Source: Pseudarthrobacter enclensis (lineage in GTDB: Bacteria > Actinomycetota > Actinomycetes > Actinomycetales > Micrococcaceae). From it: a stretch of 64,000 bases of DNA. The DNA is taken from the NCBI RefSeq assembly GCF_030811655.1, contig NZ_JAUSRE010000007.1, positions 143,298 through 207,297 on the forward strand. The letters are read 5' to 3'. The notes under the pieces were generated by a model. It did no database searches. It saw only the letters and a list, made by a program, of their open reading frames with translations, and was not told the origin of the DNA. This document shows, in pieces, positions 8,163 to 17,327 of this stretch. Within the stretch, counting starts at the first letter, position 1. Every line of letters begins with the position of its first letter. The translations under genes and the position numbers were made by a program.

Positions 8163-8876
8163 CTAGACCCGGTTTTCCCACCGCTCAGGCTGCGCATAGC
8201 GGGGCAGGTAGCTTTGGGCGGAACTGCCGCCCGTGTAGGGGCGCAGCCGGTAGTCGAATGCCCCCGCATACACCAGGACCAGTCCAATCTGTGGCTGGAT
8301 GACCTTGACCTGGATACGGTGCCGACCGTTGTGGCCAGCGGCCGGGTCCCACCACTGCTCGGCGTAGGCTTTGGCATCCAGGGCTTCCGGGAGCGGCACC
8401 CGGAGCGGTCCAAGGAAGAGCCGCGACGCCTCCGAGACTCCGCGCAGCCTGCCGTCCGGCGTAACGCCCAGGTTCAGGTCCGTCACCAGGCGCCGGTACC
8501 GGCCCACGTAGTCGACCAACTGCGTCAGGCCGCCCCGGTTGCTGGCACTCGTGGTGTCCTGGAAGAGCCGCGTCCGGCCGGGGAACCGAATCTCGCGGCG
8601 GGCTGTAAGGCTGGACCGGCCGAACGGGTCCTGATGGGCGTGGTTCTCGATGCGGAAGGGTATGTTCTCGCCGTACTCGGGAAAGAAGGCCTCCTCGCTC
8701 CCGGTGAGCCGCAGCAAAGGGCGCAGCCACCGCTGGCGGCACCCCACGACGTCGAACGTTCCTTCCCCTACGCCGTACTGCCCTGACCCCGGGGCCAGGG
8801 AGAAGTACTCCTGCAGTTCGGGCTGCAGCTGGGAAAACGCCGTGCCCAGGGCCTGCTGGTAGATCGGGACGCTCAT
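8163..8876 (-). CDS. DUF4166 domain protein
   Basis: A 237-residue protein beginning MSVPIYQQALGTAFSQLQPELQEYF, the DUF4166 opening pattern, with GEGTFDVVG and the acidic/aromatic stretch FFPEYGENIPFRIENH. The frame is open further upstream, but the ATG at 8876 follows GAGAGG at a good distance and matches family starts. DUF4166 has no known biochemical role. It is the last gene of the MoxR-DUF58 operon, 46 bases after DUF58, and its stop lies three bases from that of the convergent MetE-like gene. Confidence 0.72.
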   Translation of the reverse strand: MSVPIYQQALGTAFSQLQPELQEYFSLAPGSGQYGVGEGTFDVVGCRQRWLRPLLRLTGSEEAFFPEYGENIPFRIENHAHQDPFGRSSLTARREIRFPGRTRLFQDTTSASNRGGLTQLVDYVGRYRRLVTDLNLGVTPDGRLRGVSEASRLFLGPLRVPLPEALDAKAYAEQWWDPAAGHNGRHRIQVKVIQPQIGLVLVYAGAFDYRLRPYTGGSSAQSYLPRYAQPERWENRV

Positions 8877-8922
8877 GAAGTGGACCTCTCGTTGCCTGGG
8901 ACTGCGCTGATTGCCTGTGGGT

Positions 8923-10215
8923 TCACAATTTACCGGCTGCCTTGAGCCGGATGTACATGTCCGCCAGCCGCGGCGGCAGCTCCTGCGGCTCGGCGTCCAC
9001 CACTTCCACTCCGCAGCGCCGCAGTTCGGCGATGACCCCTGCCCGTTGAAGGAGAGCCCGTTCCGCGGCGGCGGCCCGGAACACCCCGGTGGCGTCGCTT
9101 CGCTCCCGGAGCATGGTACCCAGCTGTGGGTCACGGACGGCCGCCACCACCACCACGTGCTGGCCGGCCAGCCGCTCCGCCACGGGCAGAAGGCCCTCCT
9201 CCGGGGCCCCGCCGTCCAACGACGTCAACAGCACCACGAGTGACCGGTGCACCGAGACCGCGCGCACCTGCGCCGGAACTGCAGGCCAGTCCATTTCGAT
9301 CAGCTCCGCGTTGAGGGGAGCCATGGCCTGGACCAGCCGGGCCAGGATGCTGCCCTGCCCGGCCGAGCCGGCGCGTGCCCGGGTCCTGCGGTCAAAGGCC
9401 ACGAAGTCCACACGGTCGCCGCCCCGTTCTGCCAGGACTGCCACAAGGAGCGCAGCCTCGAGTCCGGTGTCCAGGCGCGTTTCGTCACCGATCCTCGCCG
9501 CGGACGTGCGGGAGGTATCCAGGACCAGTACCACCCGCCGGTCCCGTTCGGGGCGCCATGTGCGCACTACCGTGGCTGAGCGCCGGGCCGTCGCCCTCCA
9601 GTCGATGGACCGGACGTCATCGCCACGGACGTAGTCGCGCAGGGAATCGAACTCGGTACCGGCCCCGCGGATCTGGACCGCAGCCTTTCCATCGAGTTCG
9701 CGGAGCTTCCGCAGCTTTGAGGGCAGGTGCCGCCGGGAATGGAATGGCGGCAGGACGCGCACCGAGCCCGGGCATTCGATGGTCCGCTGGCGGGCAGCCA
9801 GGCCCAGCGGACCAAACGAGCGAAGAGTCACGTGGTGAGCTGCAAGGTCTCCCCGCCGGACCGGCCGGAGCCTGACCGTGAACCGTCTGCTTTCGCCCGC
9901 CGGAACGTTGATGTCCTGGACCGCGTTCTGCGCCCCGGCAGAGGGCTGCCAGCCATCGCGCAACGTTCCCCGGACCGCGCGGGCGCCCCCATTACGGAGC
10001 GTGAGCACGGCGTCCACCGCGTTGTTGAGCGTCACGTTTTCCGGTTCCGCACGGAGGGCCCCGACCCTGCGAAGGGAACCGGCGAACAGCAGGTCTACAG
10101 CCAGCAGGGCCATAAGCAATGCGCCGGTAACCAATACGGTAGGCCACCCCGGGAGCAGCAGCACCGGCACCAGGCCAAGCAGCACCAGTGCCACGTAACG
10201 GCCCGAGATGGCCAT
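8923..10215 (-). CDS. DUF58 protein (MoxR partner, vWA-like)
   Basis: A 430-residue protein with two N-terminal membrane helices (about residues 8-45), a beta-rich domain with a positively charged loop, then the DUF58 signature DYVRGDDVRSIDWRATARR and a von Willebrand A-like part (VVLVLDTSRTSAA). DUF58 proteins are usually encoded beside MoxR AAA+ ATPases and are thought to be their client or adaptor at the membrane. The ATG overlaps the moxR stop by one base, so coupling is likely. Confidence 0.9.
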   Translation of the reverse strand: MAISGRYVALVLLGLVPVLLLPGWPTVLVTGALLMALLAVDLLFAGSLRRVGALRAEPENVTLNNAVDAVLTLRNGGARAVRGTLRDGWQPSAGAQNAVQDINVPAGESRRFTVRLRPVRRGDLAAHHVTLRSFGPLGLAARQRTIECPGSVRVLPPFHSRRHLPSKLRKLRELDGKAAVQIRGAGTEFDSLRDYVRGDDVRSIDWRATARRSATVVRTWRPERDRRVVLVLDTSRTSAARIGDETRLDTGLEAALLVAVLAERGGDRVDFVAFDRRTRARAGSAGQGSILARLVQAMAPLNAELIEMDWPAVPAQVRAVSVHRSLVVLLTSLDGGAPEEGLLPVAERLAGQHVVVVAAVRDPQLGTMLRERSDATGVFRAAAAERALLQRAGVIAELRRCGVEVVDAEPQELPPRLADMYIRLKAAGKL

Positions 10216-11228
10216 CAGCGGGGAACAGGAACGGAGGCCAGGATGCTGGCCAGGACGTCATCCACCCGCACCCCGTCCATCTGGGCTTCGGGCTGCAGGG
10301 CCACCCGGTGCCGAAGGCAGGGCAGCGCCAGCGCCTTGACGTCGTCAGGGGTGACAAACACACGGCCAGAGAGCCACGCCCAGGACCGTGAGGTATTAAG
10401 CAGTGCGGTGGCGCCGCGCGGAGAGACACCAAGCTGGAATGAGGGCGCGGCGCGGGTTGCCCGCACCAGGTCCACGATGTATCCGATGACCTCCGGCTCC
10501 ACGGCCACCCGCGTCACCGCTTTCCGTGCCCGCTCCAGGTCCTCCCCGCCGGCGACCGCGGTTACCCCCGCAGCCGTAAGGTCCCGGGGATCGAAGCCGG
10601 CGGCATGGCGGCGGACAACTTCAATCTCATCCCCCCGTTCCGGCAGCGGCATGGTGAGCTTCAGTAGGAACCTGTCCAACTGGGCCTCCGGCAGGGGATA
10701 GGTCCCTTCGTACTCCACCGGATTTTGGGTGGCCGCCACCAGGAAGGGCGCCGGCAGCCGCCGCGACACTCCGTCCACGGACACCTGGCGCTCTTCCATG
10801 GCTTCGAGGAGTGAAGCCTGGGTCTTTGGCGGGGTGCGGTTGATCTCGTCGGCCAGCAGGAGATTGGTGAAAACAGGGCCCTCCCGGAAGGTGAACTCGG
10901 ACGTGCGAGAGTCGTAGACCAACGAACCGGTGACATCGCCCGGCATGAGGTCCGGGGTGAACTGCACCCTCTTCGTGTCCAGGCTCAGCGCGGCGGAGAG
11001 GGCCCGGACCAGCAGGGTCTTGGCTACGCCGGGGACGCCTTCCAGCAGCACGTGCCCCTGGGAAAGCAAGGCAATGAGGAGCCCGGTGACGGTTGCATCC
11101 TGTCCCACCACTGCCCTTGCCACCTCCCGGCGGACAGCCAGCAGCGCCTGGCGTGCCCCGTCGTCGTCCAGGGAACTGTTGGAACCCAATGAATTCAGGA
11201 CTGCCGGCCCACTGCTTTGTTCACTCAT
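10215..11228 (-). CDS. MoxR family AAA+ ATPase
   Basis: A 337-residue protein with Walker A GVPGVAKT (about 64-71), Walker B LLLADEIN (123-130) and the MoxR sensor/insert region ATQNPVEYEGTYPLPEAQLD. C-terminal lid residues follow. MoxR ATPases act as chaperones that mature or activate partner proteins, usually with DUF58 and DUF4129 partners, as found in this operon. It overlaps the upstream DUF4350 gene by four bases (ATGA) and the downstream DUF58 gene by one. Confidence 0.93.
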   Translation of the reverse strand: MSEQSSGPAVLNSLGSNSSLDDDGARQALLAVRREVARAVVGQDATVTGLLIALLSQGHVLLEGVPGVAKTLLVRALSAALSLDTKRVQFTPDLMPGDVTGSLVYDSRTSEFTFREGPVFTNLLLADEINRTPPKTQASLLEAMEERQVSVDGVSRRLPAPFLVAATQNPVEYEGTYPLPEAQLDRFLLKLTMPLPERGDEIEVVRRHAAGFDPRDLTAAGVTAVAGGEDLERARKAVTRVAVEPEVIGYIVDLVRATRAAPSFQLGVSPRGATALLNTSRSWAWLSGRVFVTPDDVKALALPCLRHRVALQPEAQMDGVRVDDVLASILASVPVPR

Positions 11229-12430
11229 CGGTCCATGACCTCTTTCTCCAGTTTGTCCATGGCCCGGGACCAGGCCACCAGCCGCGGTTCAGTTGCGGGG
11301 CGTTCGTTGATCAGCATGCGGACCTCCGCGCTGTCCCTGCCGAGCAGCCGGGCAGCAGCGGCAATAATGTCCTCGGCGGTGGCGCCGGGGCCAAGCCTGA
11401 GCTTCACGGCCAGCCGCACCAGCAGCCCGGACCGCAGATTGTCGCGCGCTTGTCCGATGGCGCGCCCGTCCTGGTAGAGCCGTGCCCGTCCCTCTGCCGT
11501 CTCGACGGCCTTGACCACAACCGGCAACGGTTCAAAGACCAGGGGGCCGTTTCGCCGCCCCCTCCACACGATGGCCGCCAGTGCCACCACCAGCAGCCAG
11601 GGACCCAGGAACCGGGCCCAGCCAGGCGCCAGGTCGTCGAGGGTTTTCGGGGAGCCGCCCACGGCGACGTCCTCCAGTGAGGGCAGGTACCAGACGAGGT
11701 CCGGCGACGCACCGAGCATCCGGATTCCCAGCGCGGCATTTCCCAGTTCGTCCAGCTTGTCGTTGCCCAGGACCTCTGTGCTGCCCAGCACAGCCAGGCG
11801 TCCGTCGCTGCTGACGGCGAGCATTCCGGCGGTTCCTGCAGCGCGGTAGCAGGACGTCCCGCCGTCGTACACGTATCCGCCCTCGCCGGTGACTTGCCCC
11901 GCTGCCTCCGCGTCCGGCAGGGCGCATCCGGGGTCCAGGATGGGGAAGGCATCGGGGACCACGCCGGCCTGGCGAATGCCGTGGTCAAGGCCGGTGAGGG
12001 TCTCCAACCTGGGCGAGACCACCACCACACGGTGCGCGGCCGCCATCAGGGCTGCCAGTTGCGGCTCACCCAGGATGCCGTTGCGGTCATAGAGCAGCAG
12101 GGTAGGGGAGGAACTGGCCCGCAGGTCCTCCAGCGCTGTGTCAAAGCGGTTGGGGGTGTGCACCGAGACACCATGCCGGCCGAGGATTTCGGCCACGGCC
12201 TTCGCGCCACCCGGGCCCGCGTTGTGGACGGAGAGGGGAACCGAGTCACCTTTGGGCGCGAGCTGCGTGCCGACGATGAGGGCCAGCGCCGCGGCCACCC
12301 CAGCGCCGGCCGCGGCGGCGCTGCGGTGTCGCCGTAACCAGGCGGTGAAGGTGCGTCGCTTGGGGTGCGGCCCGGCGGACCGCCCCTCTTCGTCAACAGG
12401 GTGCGTGTCCGCCCCGGCAGTCCCCGTCAT
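11225..12430 (-). CDS. DUF4350 membrane protein
   Basis: A 401-residue protein with a membrane helix near residues 36-55, an extracytoplasmic domain that resembles a glutamine-amidotransferase/ThuA-type fold (HNAGPGGAKAVAEILGRHGVSV ends its first helix), and a second helix near 285-305 (PWLLVVALAAIVW). DUF4350 is a regular member of actinobacterial MoxR operons; its function is unknown. It overlaps both neighbours by four bases. Confidence 0.82.
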   Translation of the reverse strand: MTGTAGADTHPVDEEGRSAGPHPKRRTFTAWLRRHRSAAAAGAGVAAALALIVGTQLAPKGDSVPLSVHNAGPGGAKAVAEILGRHGVSVHTPNRFDTALEDLRASSSPTLLLYDRNGILGEPQLAALMAAAHRVVVVSPRLETLTGLDHGIRQAGVVPDAFPILDPGCALPDAEAAGQVTGEGGYVYDGGTSCYRAAGTAGMLAVSSDGRLAVLGSTEVLGNDKLDELGNAALGIRMLGASPDLVWYLPSLEDVAVGGSPKTLDDLAPGWARFLGPWLLVVALAAIVWRGRRNGPLVFEPLPVVVKAVETAEGRARLYQDGRAIGQARDNLRSGLLVRLAVKLRLGPGATAEDIIAAAARLLGRDSAEVRMLINERPATEPRLVAWSRAMDKLEKEVMDR

Positions 12431-13065
12431 GGCATCGGCACGGCGCTGCCGGTGGAGGCGGCCCTCATGGCATCCAGTGTTCCGTCAAGCGCCACCATCT
12501 CCTGGTAATCGGGGCTGTCCGCTGCCCTGTTCCCGTAACGGATGCCGTCGAAGGTTGCGGCTGCCCGGGCCAGCCGCAGGGCCTCGGCGCGGAAAGGAAC
12601 GGACAGTGCCCGCGCCGCCTCATCGGCAGTCCGCCCCGCCTGGGGGTCCAGGATGGCGCGGTCCTCAGCGCTGCGGACCATGGCGCGGAATCGGTCGACG
12701 ACGGCGTCCCCCCACCTCCCTGCCGAGGCCGCGGCCTCGGCACGGTTCCGGTAGTCCGCGGCAGTCAGTGCCGTTTCCCTTGCGAAGACGTCCTGTGCCC
12801 TTCGTGCACGTGCATTCAGGCGGGGACGGGCCAGGATGACGGCGGCTGCGATGATCACGGCAATGACGAGGGCGATGACGGGGCTGGGGACCGAGGCAGC
12901 CTCGCCTCCGGAGCCGTCCAGCGACCGCAGCCAGTCCAGGAAGTTCTGCCACAGCGTGTCGAGCCAGGACGGGGCCGCGTCACGGTACTCGGGTTTGGCC
13001 AGTTCCTCCGCTGCCCAGCGACGGGCCTCTCCGGCGCCCGGAAGTACCGGAGGTTCAGCGGCCAT
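12427..13065 (-). CDS. DUF4129 protein
   Basis: A 212-residue protein: a short exported N-terminal part rich in Trp/Leu (SWLDTLWQNFLDWL), one membrane helix (about 64-80, VIALVIAVIIAAAVILA) and a cytoplasmic helical DUF4129 domain with RNRAEAAASAGRWGDAVVDRFRA. DUF4129 domains occur at the C-terminus of transglutaminase-like proteins or alone next to MoxR. The start lies 11 bases inside the upstream gene and the stop overlaps DUF4350. Confidence 0.82.
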   Translation of the reverse strand: MAAEPPVLPGAGEARRWAAEELAKPEYRDAAPSWLDTLWQNFLDWLRSLDGSGGEAASVPSPVIALVIAVIIAAAVILARPRLNARARRAQDVFARETALTAADYRNRAEAAASAGRWGDAVVDRFRAMVRSAEDRAILDPQAGRTADEAARALSVPFRAEALRLARAAATFDGIRYGNRAADSPDYQEMVALDGTLDAMRAASTGSAVPMP

Positions 13066-14536
13066 GTGGCCATGCCCCTGGCGGCGTTACGTATCCGGGG
13101 TAAGGCGTGCTGCCGGCGGCGTGCGGTCCCCGGCCTGGGACCCCGCCAGGATCCGCACCGGTCTCCAGTTCGCGCAGCAGTTCAATGTCCAGTCCGTCCT
13201 TGCGCATCCGCAGGTCCATGTAGAGAAGCGCCATGACGGACGTCTGGAACGCATAGCCCACTGCACCCAGCAGGGCGCCGATGACAGCGGTGATGATCCC
13301 CATGGCCACAGCCATTCCGGCATCCCGTCCGCTGCCTCCGTGCGGCGAGACCACCCCGGACAGGATTGCAGGCAGGATGCTTGCCGGGATCAGGACGACC
13401 TGGGTGATCACGCCGACCAGGATGGCAACCACCAGGCTGATGCCGAAAATCCGCCACCAGTTGCCGCGGGTCAGCTCCCAGGAGCGGCGGACGGCGGCAA
13501 AAGCACCCAGTTCTTCGATCACGACGGCGGCGGGCGCCACCACCATCTTGATTGCCACCCACAGGAACATGGCAGAGAAGGCAAGCATGAGAGGAACGAC
13601 CAGCAGCGTGGCCACACCGCGGACATTGGAGAACACGAGGACGATGACCAGGAAAAACAGCATGACCGCGGCCATTGCCGCTGCGACCAGCAGTGCCGCC
13701 AGCCCGATCAGCGCGCCAATCCTTGGGCGCGCCAGTGACAGCATGCGCCGGAAACCGGTGGGCCTGTTAAGCACGGACCGGGCCACGGGAACCACCATGG
13801 CGCCCTGGAGGACAGCGGAAATGAATACGGACAGTATGGACAGGAGGGCCAGGCCGACCATCAGCCCGATTCCGAGGGACCCTATCCCTGGGGAACCGGC
13901 GCCGGTTCTGCCGGCCGTCGCCGCCCACGACTCCACGGACCCCGATGATGTGGCGATGAATCCCGTCAGCACCGCTGCGAGGATGGCCGACAGGGCCTGG
14001 GCCAGCAGGCCCGCGCCGAGAATGGCCTTGGCGTTGCGCCTGATCGCCTGGAAGGAACCGTCCAGGACTTCTCCGAACAGCAGTGGCCGCAACGGGATGA
14101 TCCCGGGCTTTGGTGGAGCGACGTAGCGGGGCTGGGCCGGGAATGGGGCGCCATACTGTGGGCCGGGATACGGTGAACCGTTTTTGGGAGGGCCGCCGTA
14201 GGGGGCTCCGTTGATTTGGCGTGCCCCGTAGGCGTGACCGCCGTATGGGGTTCCCGGATATGGCGCCCCGGGGTACGGGCTGTTTGCGTGCGGAGGCTGC
14301 GGGGGTTGTTGCCCGGCGGCCGGCCCCGGCGGCCGCTGCTGCTGCCACGCCTGCTGCTCCCAGGGGCCTTGCTGCGATGCGTTTCCGCCCGGCGGCGTCC
14401 ATGGCACTTCCCGCCCAGGGGTTGCGGGAGGCGGCACGTCCGGGCCGCCTCCGGCGCCATAGGCGGAGCGGGCGTCCTTGGCGCCTGCCGCCCGTTCCTG
14501 CGTGGGCTCTTCGGGCCCCGGCTGCTCTTGTGACAC
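13055..14536 (-). CDS. GPD membrane-domain protein with Pro/Gly/Tyr-rich N-terminus
   Basis: A 493-residue protein. Residues 1 to about 150 are low-complexity and rich in Pro, Gly, Gln and Tyr with repeated PYPG/PYGG units. The rest has six or more membrane helices resembling the membrane domain of glycerophosphoryl diester phosphodiesterases (FGEVLDGSFQAIRRNAKAIL). No catalytic phosphodiesterase domain is present, so enzymatic activity is not implied. The GTG at 14536 is preferred because GGAGG lies five bases before it; an in-frame TTG at 14551 is the longer alternative. It is the first gene of the MoxR operon and is divergent from mtrA. Confidence 0.75.
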   Translation of the reverse strand: MSQEQPGPEEPTQERAAGAKDARSAYGAGGGPDVPPPATPGREVPWTPPGGNASQQGPWEQQAWQQQRPPGPAAGQQPPQPPHANSPYPGAPYPGTPYGGHAYGARQINGAPYGGPPKNGSPYPGPQYGAPFPAQPRYVAPPKPGIIPLRPLLFGEVLDGSFQAIRRNAKAILGAGLLAQALSAILAAVLTGFIATSSGSVESWAATAGRTGAGSPGIGSLGIGLMVGLALLSILSVFISAVLQGAMVVPVARSVLNRPTGFRRMLSLARPRIGALIGLAALLVAAAMAAVMLFFLVIVLVFSNVRGVATLLVVPLMLAFSAMFLWVAIKMVVAPAAVVIEELGAFAAVRRSWELTRGNWWRIFGISLVVAILVGVITQVVLIPASILPAILSGVVSPHGGSGRDAGMAVAMGIITAVIGALLGAVGYAFQTSVMALLYMDLRMRKDGLDIELLRELETGADPGGVPGRGPHAAGSTPYPGYVTPPGAWPHGR

Positions 14537-14613
14537 TGTTTCCTCCCCCAATATCTGTCCGCTTGCCCCGGCCGCCGAAAGGCGCCACCGGCACAGCGGA
14601 ACATGACCCCAAG

Positions 14614-14621
14614 ACTATAGT
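14614..14621. promoter_or_regulatory. palindromic -10-like ACTATAGT between the MoxR operon and mtrA
   Basis: ACTATAGT contains TATAGT on both strands and sits 63 bases from the GTG of the minus operon and 84 bases from the mtrA ATG. It may serve as -10 for either direction. No good -35 was found at 17 bases for either strand, so the call is weak. Confidence 0.3.
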
Positions 14622-14704
14622 TCCGGCGTCGGACGGCCTAGTACCGCGCCATGCCAGAGGCCGCTCAACAGGACAAACCCATCCCGATAAGGGAATATAT
14701 AGCT

Positions 14705-15379
14705 ATGAAGGCACGCATTCTGGTGGTAGATGATGACGAAGCGCTGGCCGAGATGATTGGAATTGTCCTCCGTAATGACGGCTTCGAGCCGGTCTTTTGC
14801 GCCGACGGCGCCCAGGCCCTGGACGTTTTCCGCTCGTCGCGGCCCGACCTGGTCCTGCTCGACCTCATGCTTCCCGGTATGGACGGCATCGAGGTGTGCC
14901 GGCAGATCCGCGGGGAGTCAGATGTGCCCATCGTCATGCTGACCGCCAAGTCCGATACCTCGGACGTCGTCCGCGGCCTGGAGTCCGGTGCCGACGACTA
15001 CGTGCCGAAACCTTTCAAGCCTGCCGAACTGGTGGCACGCGTCCGTGCCCGCCTCCGCCCCGGCGACCAGAAGGCACCTGAAACACTCAAGATCGCAGAC
15101 ATCACCATCGACGTCGCGGGGCATACCGTCAGCCGGGGCAATGACCGCATCTCCCTGACCCCACTGGAATTCGACCTCCTCGTGGCGCTCGCCCGCAAGC
15201 CCTGGCAGGTCTTCACCCGTGAACTGTTGCTGGAGCAGGTATGGGGCTACCGCCATGCTGCCGATACGCGGCTGGTCAACGTCCATGTCCAGCGCCTGCG
15301 GTCCAAGATTGAGCAGGACCCGGAAGCCCCGGAAGTTGTATTGACGGTGCGTGGTGTCGGCTACAAAGCAGGGGTCTGA
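14705..15379 (+). CDS. mtrA: two-component response regulator MtrA
   Basis: A 224-residue OmpR/PhoB-type regulator. The receiver domain has the acidic triad DDD at residues 9-11, phosphoacceptor Asp53 (LLDLMLPG) and Lys102 (VPKPF). The C-terminal winged helix has the expected SLTPLEFDLL and RLVNVHVQRLRSKIE. The ATG at 14705 was chosen because it gives the canonical MKARILVVDDD start and has AAGGGA upstream; the open frame runs further up. MtrA with MtrB controls cell-wall and division genes in actinobacteria. The order mtrA-mtrB-lpqB is the conserved arrangement. Confidence 0.95.
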   Translation: MKARILVVDDDEALAEMIGIVLRNDGFEPVFCADGAQALDVFRSSRPDLVLLDLMLPGMDGIEVCRQIRGESDVPIVMLTAKSDTSDVVRGLESGADDYVPKPFKPAELVARVRARLRPGDQKAPETLKIADITIDVAGHTVSRGNDRISLTPLEFDLLVALARKPWQVFTRELLLEQVWGYRHAADTRLVNVHVQRLRSKIEQDPEAPEVVLTVRGVGYKAGV

Positions 15380-17327
15380 CTCCGCTGCGCAGGACGGGGA
15401 ACCGGTCCGGCGCACAACCCCGCATCCAGCGGACACCGGCCTGAACCCCGGTAGCGGGGCCCTGGATGGCGCCGAGGGGGACAGCAGCCCACAGGACGGC
15501 ACCGGCCACGGAACGGGCGGTCACGGTGACGGCTTGGCCCCGGGACTGAGGCATGTTGCGTTCCGGGCAGGTATCTGGCGGCGGCGCGCCCTTATCGTGA
15601 CCCTGCGCGTCGTCAGGTTGGTGCGCACCGGTGTCGTGCGGTTCCTCCCAGGGCTTCGGTACCTCGGCCGGGCCCTGCAAAAGCGCTGGCGCCGTTCGCT
15701 GCAGTTCCGGACAGTCCTGACCACCCTGATGCTCGCAGTGACCTCATTCGCCGTCGTTGGCGCCTACCTGTCCAACCAGATTGCCAACAACCTCTTCCAG
15801 GAGCGGCTCACCCAGGCGGAGTCGGAGACCCGTTACAACGTCAAGCAGGTGCAGGACACGTTTGACGGCGCCCAGGTCACCGACCAGTCCAGCGTCATTA
15901 CCCTGGTTTCAGACACGCTAAGCGCCGTGGAAGGCAGGGGCTCCGTAATCCAGAGACGCTATGTCTTCGAAGCGATGCCCAACCAGACCAAGCCGCGAAA
16001 CCGCTGGGTGGAATCCCGCGCCTCCGACCAACTGACCGTAAGCGTCATCCCGGCCGACCTGCGGAAGGCGGTCCAGGAATCGGGCAAGGACCAGTACTGG
16101 GCATCCACCGTTATCCCGGTGGGGACAGAGGACCGGCCGGGAATCGCGGTCGGGAACAAGGTGACGTTCAACGGCACCGTTTACGAGCTTTACCTGATCT
16201 ACGATCTCAACACCGCACAGCAAACCCTCAACGAAATCCAAAGTGTCCTCTGGGCCGGTGGTGCCGTGCTGGTCCTCCTGATCGGTGCCGTGGCCTGGTA
16301 CGTCACCCGGAACGTGGTCAGCCCGGTCAGCCACGCTGCGATGGTGTCCGAGAAGCTGGCAGCCGGGCAGCTTCAGGAGCGCATGGTGGTCCGGGGCGAG
16401 GACGAAGTGGCACGCCTGGGAGCTTCCTTCAACCACATGGCGGCCAGCCTGCAGGAACAAATCACCCAGCTGGCAACGCTCTCGCAGATGCAGCAGCGCT
16501 TCGTCTCTGATGTCTCGCACGAGCTGCGGACGCCGCTCACCACAGTCCGCATGGCAGCAGAAGTCCTGTACGACGCACGTGACGATTTCGACCCGATCAA
16601 CAAGCGGTCCGCAGAACTGCTCTACAACCAGGTGGAGCGGTTCCAGTCTTTGCTCTCCGACCTCCTGGAGATCAGCCGCTTCGATGCCGGCGTTGCGGTG
16701 CTGGACGCTGAGCCCGAGGATCTGCTCCAGGTGATCGCCCATGTCATTGAGGGCGCGGCACCCGTTGCTGCTGAGTATGGGTCGGAGATCCTCTACACCG
16801 CTCCCGAGGGTTCCATGATCGTGGAAATGGACGCCCGGCGGATCGACAGGATTCTGCGGAACCTGATCCTGAACGCTGTGGAGCACGGTGAGGGCAAGCC
16901 GGTGACCGTCACGGTTGCCGCCAACGAGACTGCCGTGGCCGTCGCGGTCCGGGATCATGGGATCGGGCTGGACCAGGCCCAGGCTGCCCGCGTCTTCGAC
17001 AGGTTCTGGCGGGCAGATCCTGCGCGTGCCCGGACGACGGGCGGCAGCGGCCTGGGCCTGTCGATTGCCATGGAAGACACCAAGCTGCACCACGGCTGGC
17101 TGCAGGCCTGGGGAAGGAAAGGCGACGGGGCCAACTTCCGCCTGACGCTCCCGCTGCGCCAGGAGGACGGGATCTCCGAGCCGCCCCTGCAACTGGAACC
17201 CAAAGACGTCACCACCCCGGGAGCACCGGGCAGTATCCCGGCGGAAGAGGGCAACAGAAACATGCTGGTGCTGCAGGCCGGGGGAGCCACTCCCGCTCCG
17301 CCGCAGGCGTCCGAGGAGACACCATGA
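15351..17327 (+). CDS. mtrB: two-component sensor histidine kinase MtrB
   Basis: About 658 residues if translation starts at the tandem GTG codons 15351/15354, which would overlap mtrA by 29 bases. No good ribosome site is visible, so the N-terminus is uncertain. After a hydrophilic, low-complexity tail come a first membrane helix (about 120-142), an extracellular sensor part, a second helix (about 298-318), a HAMP linker, the H-box [17 protein letters not shown] with phosphoacceptor near His390, and the ATP-binding N, G1 and G2 boxes ([23 protein letters not shown]). The stop overlaps the lpqB ATG by four bases. Confidence 0.93.
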   Translation: MVSATKQGSDSAAQDGEPVRRTTPHPADTGLNPGSGALDGAEGDSSPQDGTGHGTGGHGDGLAPGLRHVAFRAGIWRRRALIVTLRVVRLVRTGVVRFLPGLRYLGRALQKRWRRSLQFRTVLTTLMLAVTSFAVVGAYLSNQIANNLFQERLTQAESETRYNVKQVQDTFDGAQVTDQSSVITLVSDTLSAVEGRGSVIQRRYVFEAMPNQTKPRNRWVESRASDQLTVSVIPADLRKAVQESGKDQYWASTVIPVGTEDRPGIAVGNKVTFNGTVYELYLIYDLNTAQQTLNEIQSVLWAGGAVLVLLIGAVAWYVTRNVVSPVSHAAMVSEKLAAGQLQERMVVRGEDEVARLGASFNHMAASLQEQITQLATLSQMQQRFVSDVSHELRTPLTTVRMAAEVLYDARDDFDPINKRSAELLYNQVERFQSLLSDLLEISRFDAGVAVLDAEPEDLLQVIAHVIEGAAPVAAEYGSEILYTAPEGSMIVEMDARRIDRILRNLILNAVEHGEGKPVTVTVAANETAVAVAVRDHGIGLDQAQAARVFDRFWRADPARARTTGGSGLGLSIAMEDTKLHHGWLQAWGRKGDGANFRLTLPLRQEDGISEPPLQLEPKDVTTPGAPGSIPAEEGNRNMLVLQAGGATPAPPQASEETP